NCBI RefSeq assembly: GCF_910592395.1
Contig: NC_088308.1
Location: 9,067,001 to 9,131,000 of the forward strand
Reading direction: 5' to 3'
Origin: Lineus longissimus
Taxonomy: Eukaryota > Nemertea > Pilidiophora > Heteronemertea > Lineidae
DNA length: 64,000 nt
Below are positions 49,104-61,400 of this stretch, piece by piece. A program made the position numbers and the translations under genes. How positions within the stretch are numbered: position 1 is the first letter of the stretch; each line of letters starts with the position of its first letter. Under the pieces are notes generated by a model. It was not told where the DNA came from. It saw nothing but the letters and a program-made list of their open reading frames with translations, and ran no database searches.

Positions 49104-50991
49104 TCTAAGGAATATTTGTAAATTATCTCAATGAATACGAGCAAAAAACAACATTAAACCGATGAGTTACTGACCAATGACTATGGAACATTGCATCACA
49201 ACTAAAGCATATATTAATAACATAACGTGCAACATGACAACCCTTTTTGGGCCGGGGATCGGTAGTGACATTTCCAACGGAACAATATGTCCCCACAAAA
49301 AAGAAGAAAAATTGGGGAGATCGGAAAACTCACTGGAACTGATCCCCAGTAGCATTTGGCGTATTTTGAGTTTGGAGCCGCGTTTCTCGGCTGAACATCG
49401 GAAATATACCACCAAGGGTTTAAGGTATTTATGCACAAAGCAAAAACATAAGCAAAACAGCGTTGAAAGCAATCACAGCTAACCTTTTGGCAAAATTCAA
49501 AGAATTATTTCATATTTGTCTCAGTTTTTCGTTTATTCAAATTTGTAAAATCTGAGTTATAATGGAGATAACTAATGTTTGTCAAAGCACCAAATAAAAA
49601 GTTTGAAAACAAAATAAAACATCAATCACATGTAAATATGTAAATCGCAAAGTATATAGGCCTACCAGAATTATGAGTTTCCATTTTTTGGCTGCTATCA
49701 GTAAGTGGTTTCGATTTGCATGTCTGCAGTTCTAGTAACTTTTTCGGAGAATGTTGAATAACAAAATTAAGGGGAATAGAATTCGCCAAAATGTTCATGC
49801 ACAAAGACTGGATGTTTTTCCAGGTTCTAATTGATGAATTCTCATTTTATAATTCCCATTCCTTCTACCAGCAATGAAGTTGCCAGAAACAACTGACCAA
49901 AACTAGATTCAAAATCAGTTTTTCAAATCACCATGCATTGCGCAAAATTTTAACCAACACTTTCTCAGAAATGGCTTGGATTTCCATTTCTGCAGTGGCT
50001 GGGAAAGGACATCACATGTCAATTTTGTTTTAACATGAAAAAAAACTTTTTCCTGATCAACTTATTAAGTCTGAATCGATTGACATGTATTATCTGGATC
50101 AATCGAGATATCATCTCTCATGTAACAAACATCATGTGATGTCTTTTCCCATTTCTGAGTCAATGCATGGTGAATTTGAACAAACTTGATTGCTTTGCTT
50201 TCCAGTTTCTTAATCGGATTTGGTTGAGGTCAACCAAAATGGGACGCGTTAAACAGAATTGGAAAACTGGAGACGAAACCACCCTCAGAGTTGTCTTGCA
50301 CTGAACAAACCAAATATGGAAATGTGTGATCGCATTTTTGATTTTTGGCCAGTGCATAAAACAAATTACATCAGACAGATTCGGTTCCTCTTTTCCAAAT
50401 ACTGTTGCTTGAAACAGATCTTGCAGCAGATTTGTGGATGGAACACAAACAAGGAAGATATGCAGAACTGAAACTTAGACAATTTTTCATGAATTCATGA
50501 TTTTATGAATTCATGAAAGATCGTAATCACTTTTGTTTTCAGTTTAGGTTTTCAAGTTATCCTCCTCGCATCTCTTTCATTGTTAGTTCCCAGCATTAAA
50601 TGGAGTGTTGGTTTAAAGGACAAGTTGTATGAAGAAATGTGGCCTCCTTGAAATACTAGGGGGGCCACCTATGAAACAGACAAAGAACTATTATGCTGCA
50701 CATACATGCAAAGACATAATAGCTCTGTGTCTGTTCAGTGGGTGGCTACTTGCATCGTAAGGAGGGCACATTTATTCATAAAATCTGATCTTTAAAGGTG
50801 GATTAGCGAGAGTTACCACTGGGTCAGCGCTAATGCAAGCGACAGAGTTCCAGTGTAGAGGGCGCAACAGATAAACATGACAAAAGTCAGAATGTCTGCG
50901 TACATTTTCTGATGCATCCAGAAACGCCCTCTACATACAAGAAGTTTGAATTGTACATTAGTGGAAGCCCAGCAATAGATCTTGCTCCTCT
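49104..50991. other. No gene recognised
   Basis: Overlapping open frames on both strands at 49,167-49,482 have no known domain, and at most one can be real. A perfect 14-bp inverted repeat TTTCATGAATTCAT with a 6-nt loop lies at 50,485-50,518. Confidence 0.35.
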
Positions 50992-51204
50992 TCAGGCTCT
51001 ATGGTTTGTGTAATCGAAACTGTCGGAGAAGTTCATCGAGGCAGAAGGTCGGGCAGGGCTTGATGAAGCTGCGGAAATCATCTGGGGGACTTCATCACAC
51101 AGCTGTGCTAGATCATCCTGGTCTGATCGGATGATGGGACTTGAGAGGGAACAGTCCTTCGACGCGCTTTTGTTTCCCACCACCATGAAGTGAGGCAGGA
51201 ATAC
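50992..51204 (-). CDS. Orphan coding-like terminal exon
   Basis: Seventy open codons before a TGA at 50992-50994. Composition looks coding: a Ser/Asp-rich stretch with SPIIRSDQDDLAQLCDEV and SMNFSDSFDYTNHRA. A possible acceptor is CCAAG/GTATTC (exon start 51204, phase 0). It lies 1.2 kb downstream of the stop of the UBAN/NZF gene on the same strand, so it may be an alternative or 3' exon of that gene or the end of an unseen gene. No domain was recognised. Confidence 0.35.
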   Translation of the reverse strand, partial: VFLPHFMVVGNKSASKDCSLSSPIIRSDQDDLAQLCDEVPQMISAASSSPARPSASMNFSDSFDYTNHRA

Positions 51205-52417
51205 CTTGGAAAGTGGACGCATGCATTTGCAGGCAAATCATGAATTGTAACCACAATGATAGCAATGATACACTGGATGGACAATCATATTCATGACACT
51301 GGTCATACGTCAGGTGTCTGGTGTTGAGACCTCTGTATATGATACTGATCAGAGACGAGGTTGCTGATGATGTTATAAGACCTCTATATATATGTAAGTA
51401 TCAGTGAACACACACTAATCATTTGCATGCAATCTATAGGAACACCGAATGTGTTAGATTAAATGACCGTCATGACGACATTCTTGGTTTGGACGCTTTC
51501 ATGTGTCAACAAGCCAACTGAAAGTTTAAAAAAAAGATATCGGTTAAAGAGAAATATCACAACTTATAGTCCACGAACATTTTCAATGAAGAATAATGCA
51601 GAATTAAGAAAGATTCCTCACCAGCCACAATTAATTGTGAGTCTCAAGCAGATTGCGACATCGACGGCTGGCCAGGAGTCAAGATTAGTCAAGTTTTTTC
51701 ATCCACTTTGGTCAATTTGATATTTCTTACGACTGGTCTCAATGGCCCACTTTACTGCGAGGTCGAAAGTTTAAGACCCATCGTCAGCTCGTTCCAATAC
51801 AGCCAGCTAGTTTTGAAAATAAAGGGTCTGGTGCCTGGCACGAGAGATAAGGAGTAAAGAGTATCACATAAGCAAAATCTGGCTGGCCCTATCTGAACCT
51901 TACATGTAAGTCGAAAATGGTTCCCAGTTCTTTGTTGCTATATGTGTTTCAGTGTAGCGAAAAAAGCATCCATTTTCGTACATGCGGTCCAAAACCCACA
52001 ATTTTGGAACCTCTCTCCCTGAACAGCACCTGCACATGTCAACCGACTTATGCCCGAGAGCTATTGACAACAACAGCACTATTAGCAAAGATTCTCAAGT
52101 TCGACGGGCCAATGCTCTCAGTAACGTCGAGATGCACCGCATGCTGATTATGTGGCTGTGCTAAGTATTGCCAATTATCACAGTACGCATATACCTAGTT
52201 GATATGGGACTTTGCGTTTGCAGACAATCTATGATTACCATACTTAAAGTAGGCAATATTTAGGTGCTAGTCAGTGCGTGGGAGAAAAAATTGAACTATG
52301 GGGAGATACATACGTCAAGTTAAGATTTAACCCAAATTGTACTCGGCCTTTATGCCTTGGTATCAACTCCCTTCCCCCTCGGTGCATACATACTATGAAT
52401 GGATGCTCCTACATACC

Positions 52418-55400
52418 TTAGCCGTTGTCTGTCTGGAGGTCACCCGGGCGGTTGGACATGCCGATGTGGGGGTATTCAGGCGGTGCCCCAAGGTTCACCG
52501 GGCTTGGTCCATGGGGGACGATCCGCGGTGACTGGTAGTCGTACTGGTTGTACCTGACGTTGCCACACATCTCACAGAAGGATCTCTCAGCCTCGTTCCT
52601 GTAGGAGCACCTCTTGCAGAGCCAATGTTGGGGTGGGCCTGCTGGGTAGGTAGCTCCATAGTAACCTGGAACAAAGGTTTATCAGTCAGGGATTTGAAAG
52701 TGCCCAGAGCAAAAAATCGAGACATTTTTTCACGCTGTTCTCGGAATTGCAAAATATGCCTCTAAAATGGTTGATTTGGTGCGATTATGAAAACTTAAAG
52801 TTCTACGAAGAGCTTAGGCATTGATGTTTTCATTTCTGCTGTCAAATTATGCTATTTTTAGTTTTTTTAGTTAGGCACAGCGTAAGGTCACATCATTAAA
52901 GGCCTACACCAGTCGTCAAAATGTTTGTAACGTGTAATTGAATTAGAAAATTTCTGATTGCGTGAATACGTACTAAATTTAAATTTCAGCAATGCTGTTG
53001 TACCGATAAATATACAAATACTATAACTACCAAGTTTCAGGAAATATGCATGCATAATATATACTGCACTGCAGCATTGTGTATAACTGCACTTCTATTT
53101 TCCTGAACCACCAATAATTACGAATGGCGTACCCCTTTAAGGCGCATGCACATACCTTGCGGAGGTGGAGCAGTCGGGCGTTGGTTAACTCCATACTGTC
53201 CCTGGGAACCAAACGACTGGAGATGACGGACCTGGCCTTCGAGGGAACTGACTTTCCGCTTCTGCAATTACAAGAAGTAAAAAAAGGTTTGTTTAGTGTC
53301 ACCCAAAATAAAAGGGCCAGCCAGCTTTGGCTTCTGGGACACTCCTAACTTGCCAACTCCAAACTCCACTCTAATGCCAGGCGCGTGGTGACAAGGCAGT
53401 TTGTACCCTATATTTAACTAGCTGGTGGGCGGATCGGAAGGAGGTTACCAGCGGGCCTCAAATCTTTGACCTTCCGCTCAAGAGGCGGACTCCCCTGAAC
53501 CACTAGGCCATCGGGACAGAGATAGAGAATCAATACATGTAGAGAGGAAGAGTTTGATGTAGACAGACCATTATCATTCTTATTCTGCACCTGAGGTGTT
53601 ATTTTCGTCAGAGTTCTTCAGCGTTCGCTCTGCACTTGGAGGTGACATTTCTCCAGGGAGTATTCCTCCTCCAAGGGAGGAAAAGCGTTTTTGTGTGCCA
53701 CTACGGTTAGACACCAATTGGGTTTACTGGCCTACTGACACTGACTTCGGCCAGGCCTATTGATTTTGACCTCGGCCAGTGGTTGAGTCCGCGCAAGCTA
53801 ATCATGTTTCTCACTTGGTGGGGTCTTTAACCTGCCCTGACATAGACATCAGATACAAGGAACCTTGGTTTTAGGTCTCAAGGACTGTGAAGGCCAGGAA
53901 TTAATAGTTCCTTGAAAGCAATGCCGGTTCATGCAGAAATACAATACTGGCTTCTCCCCGGGCCCTTTTGTGTGGTAGCCAGCAGTGTTAGCCACTAGGC
54001 TATGAGGCTCCTTGGTAGCACTATACTAATCCTCTCCAAAAGTGATGCAAAAGAAAAAGTCATCTTGACTTACCAGTTCCACATTTTCATGTTCCTTGCC
54101 GCCTGCTTGGCTGTTGAGCCTGGAAATCTCTGAAGTCTTCTGGGCATTCTGCAACAACATGGAAACCAAGTGAAACGAAAATCACAACACGTTCTGCGAT
54201 GATGCGATGTAAAAAGAAAAGATCGATTGTCGAGGGCCAAGTAGGCACACAGCCCTACTCCACTCCGTTTAAAGTCATATAAACAAACCTGATGAGGTCA
54301 TCACTACACCGAAACCGTTTCATTTTGACAGTATAAGCACTGCCAAAACCTCTCCCGACCATAAATGACACCCCGATGCCATTTTAGCGCAAAAACACCC
54401 TGCTCCAACTCTCACTTGACAACCAAACAAGGCTAACAAAGGGGCCGTCACAACCACCACAGGTGACAGGTGGAGACGTCAGGACGTAAAGGACACTGCA
54501 ATGGTACTCTGCCCGATCTGACGGTATTATCTTTTGACGACAAAGCACGTAAAATCCGTCTCCGTATCTTCTACATGTAATTCCACAGTGTATTCCTATC
54601 CAGACTATAACACTTAACTTCCAACAACTTTCCATGTACTTTCCATGTACTTTCCATGTACTTACCTCCGTCCTCAACTTGTCATTCTCCTCGAGAACGT
54701 TGCTGATGGTTTCTTGGAACTCGTTCTTTTCACGGAGAAGCTTCTCGCGCTCTTTCCTCTCGGTGTCAAAGTCTTCCTTGTACGTGGTCACCTGAAATTA
54801 GAACCAATCAAAATCATAGGCTCATAACATGTTATAGCCAAGATGTTTCAGTTAACAACACCCTGTACAGATCAAATTCAGAAGATTACATTATTGACAG
54901 CAATAGAGAATAAAGGCAAAGTTGAGAATCAAATTGATATCCAGCATAAAATAAAGTCATTTTTACTGCGGAGGAAGTACATGTTGCCCCAGGCAACCAA
55001 ACATGTAAAATGCAAAAAGGACAAAACCTGAGTTAACTATTGACTTAACAAACCTGGACTTTGAGGACCTCAATCTGGGTCTTCAGGCTGTCCACAGTTC
55101 CACTGCTGGCCCGTTGTGGGGATGTCATGCTCTCAACCATATTACGCCTGTCCTCCTGTAGAGAAATATTAGTGCAAAACATTTGAAATAGTTATAAATT
55201 TAATAGGCAAATAAAGGCATGTCAATGCCTCATTTCGTTTGGATCATTGTGTCTTTGACAAGTTCTTCTGCCCACAGTTAAGATATTATGGCCAAAATGT
55301 GTTATATATGTAATTAAATGTACCTTTGGGGACGTCTATAAAGCATGTATGCGCCAAGTGGGGTCGGTGCCAGAGCGTACAGGGGAAGGGTGGTCCGAAA

Positions 55401-58400
55401 GCATCGGTGGTTGGGCGCTTGCTTACTTTAATTATCTACCTAATTATTGATGGCCCCTTTTTATTAACTAACGTTATGCTATATTTGGTAAAAGTATATA
55501 TTAAATGTTTCAAAAGCCACAGCATCCAGTACAGCAGGAAATGATTGTCATTTACCACATTCCACAGGCTCTGTGGTCAGTTACAATTGCCAATAAGATA
55601 ATGACCGACACTGTAATTAATCAAACGCCTGTGAAAAACTTTTTGGTCGCTTTAATACATTCACCGTTGTCTGTAGAGGAAACAAGATTAAAGGTTTTAT
55701 TTGTAGACGGACAATTGCACAGAAGACAACACACCTACACAAGAATCAACACACGGGACTGAGCTATAAGACTACAGGCCTGATTCTAATTGGCACTTTC
55801 GGGCTGCAGCCGCTGTTCAGGGGTTTATTCATAGGATTGGTCCAAGTAGGTATTACGTAATTCAAATTACCCACTGGCACGAAATGGGTCATTCAAATTA
55901 CCAATTAGCTGCTGGGGCTGAACACATTTTTCCTGCAGCAGGTTAAGGCCATAGTGGAATCAGGCCTTAGGATGTACATTGGAACCTTTAATTAAGGACA
56001 TCCTCCCTATTAAGGATACTGCATTTGGACCCAAATTGGCCCTTTCTATTGAGATTGACCTGAGTAATCAGGACACCTCTCAGTTAAGGACATCATTTGT
56101 CAGTCCCAAAGGTTAACATTGGCCCAATAAAGTGGGGTGAAACTGACCCACTCACTTTCCACCCAACAGCTTCATTTTGGGAGGTGGGGTATTAATTTTG
56201 ATAATAATTTCTCTAATACAGTAGAACCTCTCTATTAAGGACACCATCGAGACTGACAACTACTGCCCTTGACAGAGAGGTGTCCTGATTGGAGAGGTCA
56301 AAATTCAATGAAAACAACCAATTTGGGACCAAAACCAGCATCCTTAATAGAGAGGTTGTCCTTATAGAGAGGTGTCCACTATGGGAGGTTCCACTGTACT
56401 TAAGTGTATAAATATGATAATCATTTCTTATAACAGTAATATTGAACAGCATATTAAAGGTCAAAAAGAGGAAGACTAGTGCATTTTATTATAACTACCC
56501 AAGTAGTGAGTTTGCTACGCTGGCTACATGAATACAAACTATGTGTCCATGAATGAAGCAGTTTGTTGTGAATGAGTAGGTTCAGCACACAGTTTGGAAA
56601 AATCAGTCTGAAATTTCCATGCTGTGCACGCGCTACATTGTCTGCGGGAATGTCATTACGGTCACACAGCCATAGCTTTATTCTCTTAAGCTAAAAACAC
56701 ACATGACAGACAAAATGACCATGAAAACAAAAACATTGTTTTCAGAATGATTTCAAATGTTCTCAGAGGCACCCGCGCATGACGAACAAAGTGATGTGGT
56801 TGTGTCATCATTCGCCGCCGATAAACTCCCCTGTTTTAGCCAGTTATCAATTTCAAGCAACTTGAAAAGAAACTTTTCAACAAAGGATTTAAACACAGAC
56901 ATACATGTACATGTAAGCACATAAAGTAACACATTTACAATGTTTACACAATAACTATAAGCAACATTGACTAAGCAATAAGACTTTAGTGTTAATTTCT
57001 GTTCCCCCCTCCCCCCTCCCCCTCCCCCCCCTCCCCCTCCCCCTCCCCCCCGAATGTGATCTGGTCAGGTTCGTTATGGGCAAAAATTGGAACCTCTTTA
57101 CTTCTGGCTCACTTTTTTGTGCTGTGCAAATGCAGTACATATTTCAAGATGACATCATTCATGACATCATGAACGATCTGATCTTGTAAAGTGTAAATGT
57201 CCCTATGGCTGCGGCGAACTCTCTGTCCAATTATGACAGGTATAATGTAACCTGACGTCACAACATAAGAGCAATAATGGCAAGGAGATGTTGAGAATAT
57301 CGCGTCTGTTAGGAAAATGAAAGACATGTAACAATATTGAGTTTTTAAAGGGGTACGCCGTTCGTAATTACTTGTGGTCCAGTTAAATAGAAATCCACTA
57401 ATGCCGTAGTGCAGTTAATATTATGAATACAAATTTGTTGAAACTTTGTATTTAAAGTATTTGCCTACCTATCTACAGAAAGGCAATGCTGAAATTTATA
57501 TCTAGTATGCATCTACGCAATTGAAAATTTTCATATTCGATTACAAATTCAAAATTTTTAACGAACGGAGTAGGCCTTTAATGAGTTTTGCCAAATCATT
57601 GAATGCATCAAGTGTAACACAAATGTCTGCGGGAATAGAACTCCAAATTTCGATGCTAACGCTTAATAACCGCAACAAACAAGGAGACATTTCTAAGCAG
57701 GCAACGCAACAGTCAGCCCAAGGCTCGGTCCCAACGAGATGAGACGTTTAAAACAAAGGTGTCCTCACCCTTAGCCTGTTGGCGTCATACTCCAATGTTC
57801 TCACCTGCTCACGCCAGTTGTTGGCTTCACGCTCCAACTCAAGGCAGCGCTCTAGGTACGAGGCTGAACGCTGCTTCTCCATGTGCAGGTCGCGTTCCAG
57901 GTTGACCTAAATGGTAACAAAGAAAATTTGTTAATATTTCTACAGATAGATGAAAGGATATGATCGACATGGAGGGGGGGGTATTTTGAGCAGGAATTTT
58001 GTTGCATAAAATGCACCAGTTTTTCCATAACAGTTTCACAACTACATGTTTTATTTTGTAACAGTTGCACAACTACATGTTTTTTTTGTAACAGTTGCAC
58101 AACTACATGTTTTTTTGGGTAACAGTTGTTGCACAACTACATGTTTTTTGGTGTAACAGTTGCACAACTACATGTTTTTTTGTGTAACAGTTGCACAACT
58201 ACATAATTTTTCATATGTAGTTGTACAACTATATCTAGTTGCGTGTCCTCTGCAATAGGGAACACTATAAACAACAAAATGTCTTTTTTGCCGACATTTG
58301 CCAAAATAAGAATTGTGAATATATATCATTTTCTTTAAAATCATGAAAAAAATTTGTCGTCTGCCAAAATAAAAAAACTATGAAAATTTTATCTTCTCCA

Positions 58401-61400
58401 GAAAATTGTGCGAATCGCCTTAAAATTTTTTTGGTGGTGTGCGTACATCATGTTCGCTGCGCTGCCTCTGAATGGCTGTGAAGAGGCTCTCCATCTCGCG
58501 TTGGCGGCGCTGTTCATGCTCCTTGAGGCCGGCATTGCTGTTAACCTCGTCTTCCAATTTCTGTTTCAATCCCGCAACGTTCCGCTTGTGGTCCTCGGCC
58601 ATACGTTTGCAGTGTTCTTCCCACTCACGGTTGGCACGGTGAAGCTGAAAGGCGGATGTATAAATTAAGTCAACATTTTTGTAATACCATCATCATCACC
58701 ATTTTTACCTTGGTGATCCTTCAAACGCCTTTACTCCTATAAAGTGAATCTTCGCGCAGAGGATGTGGGTTGGCATTAATGACATTAATGATCTACAAAT
58801 TCAACAAAAGAAGAACTGCGTTCAAGTACATGTACCTGTTAAGCCACATTTTTGGGCAAAATGGACTGCAGGTACCATGTTATTTGTCAGACTGCCATCT
58901 ATTGACTGCTATCATAATTATTTCTCATGTGGTGTCAATTTCGATTTAGTGAGTTTAATTATTTTAAAGTAAAGTTGTTTATAACAAACTGATAAACAAA
59001 TATTGTTCAAGTCGCCAAATTTTCGCTGAAGAAATAAAAATCATAAATTGTTTTGAGAAATGTTTTCCTTTTTAAAGACATTTTTCGTAAATCGCAAAAA
59101 TAACTACATGTAGATGCAAATATTCAAGAGTTTACAAAAGAACTGTCTCTCTGTATTATTACCTTGGCCATTTTCTCTTGCATCTTATGGATCTTTGCTT
59201 TGTGAGCTGGTGAGATGTCGTCAGAATCACGGCCCGTTGCCCCGACTGGTAGTTCCATGTCGCGTGTCCTTTCATTCTGCATTAAGAAATGCACAAGAAT
59301 TACACAAACTTATTCCGCAACCACTTATAAAGGATGACACCTTTCTTATATTCACGGTTGGTCAAGTAAAACAGAATAGCTATACACACAGCTGTAGTGA
59401 TATTATCATGAATGCAAATTTACTGAACTTGGTATTTATGTAGTCTTTATATGTTTAGACAAAGGCAATACTGATGTTTACATTCAGTATCACTTTCGCA
59501 ATTGAACATTTCCAATTCATATACTAAACAGGATGGAACATGAACAGGATGTGTTTCTGTTCAAAGTCCCACGCAAATTTCTTAATAACGAGTCATGCAC
59601 TGATTAGTCAGTTTCATTCGTCTTTGCATTGGTGTCGCCTGAGGTGTGGGAAATGAAAGGAATCGTAACATGTAAAAAGACCGAACTACCCAATCGATTA
59701 TCACTTTGAAATTATTACAGTGGAACCCCCATTAGTGGACACCTCTATATTAAGGAAAACCTCCCTATTAAGGACACTAGTTTTGGTCCCAAATTGGTTG
59801 TTTCTATTCAATTGAACCTCTCTAATCAGGACGCCTCTCTATTAAGGACAGCACTTGTCAATCCCGAGGGAGTCCTTAATAGAGAGGTTCTACTGTACTT
59901 ACAATGATGTACTGCAACAAATACGCAAATGAGAAATGGAGGTCATAATGATGCTTAACTCATGACCTATAGCTGCTATTGTACCAAATATGTTATAACA
60001 TCATGTTGACATGTTGTTTCATGTACATCAATGCACATGAAACAACATGTCAGCATGAAGTTATGAGCAAACATACTTTCTAACAACTAGACCCAGAATA
60101 TTCGGCAGGCCTACTCAACTTACGATAAAAACTCGTAGTCAAGTGAATCATGCGATAGTGATATTGTCGCTTTACGCCATCCTCTGTCGAGCGGTGTTAC
60201 GCATGCACATACGTGACATCAAAATGACATCATTTTCTAAATAAAGAAATCGAACTATCGCTGATTCTGCTTGGGACTCCAGGTTCATTGTTTCATCTGA
60301 GCACACGACACAAGAGGAATGAAGAAAATTTCAAAACTCCTCATGTTTTCAATTAATGTGGTAGAATGTAGCATTTCCATCCTAGTACAGAATCTCGGAA
60401 ATGTTACTGAAAATGAGAGGGCTCGTTGATTCTGATTCTTGTGGCACAGGCCAACTGACTGCTGATTACTAAAACTACACTGGATTCGATGACAACGCAA
60501 TCCTTTTTTTTAAGGGAACATCTGAAGCACCCTTTTTTTCAAAAACTTCTGAAAGTGGTTCAGGTACCAGCTAGAATGCACCTTTGGAAGGAAGCGCACC
60601 TTTTCAGACGTCATGTCTGAAAAATTAACACAAGTATAACTAACAACGATTTTTTTTGGAAAGAGTTGTCAAAGTGAGTTACTTCATTCCGCCCTTTCAC
60701 GGGAGGGCACTTTTTCACATTTTCTTTCAGATGTCATGTCTGAAAAATTAACACGTTTAACCCCTTGAACCCCGCCGCCCCATACTAATCTGTCCCCCCA
60801 CCCCGGCGACCCGGGGGGGGGTAAATATCCTGAAATAGACAAACATGTTCATTGCCCTGTAAAAGATGCATTTTAAAAGCTGTATGCACATATCCTGAAA
60901 TAGACAAACATGTTCATTGCCCTGTAAAAGATGCATTTTAAAAGCTGTATGTACATATTTGGTATCAAGTAAAAGGTATGAACTTACTCTATGCTCTGGT
61001 GCTTGTTTTTGGGCCTTGTTGTGCCAATCAAATCAACATTTGTGATCCGGCTTCCCGATACACAAGTATTCCTCGTAGAATGTGCACCTGAAGACAGTCT
61101 TACACCTTTTAGGCAAGTTCTTTTCCTGAGTTCTAGGGTGTGCTGCCTTCTCCCTTTTGTACTTCTCACAGCAGACTACACACCTATGGTTAGTACTCCA
61201 ATCAGCACTCCTTATTACCACTTATTACCACTACCCCATGATTTTCATCAGTTTTGAGTCGTCTCAAATTCTGGGTTTCCTGTGATCTCCGGTCACCATG
61301 TGCATTTTCTGTAGTTCGAACATCCTTAGCAAGTTCTTCACACAGGGCCTCAATAAAGAAGTGGAAAGTGTATGTTCTCATGCCTGGGACACCATGGGGT

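Noticed and set aside
49167-49482. Overlapping 101-codon frames on opposite strands
   Set aside because: No domain, no splice partners; mutual overlap shows chance openness.
55776-55972. Possible 197-bp TIR element with GGCCTGATTC ends
   Set aside because: Inverted ends are only about 12 bp, with no second copy or clear target duplication.
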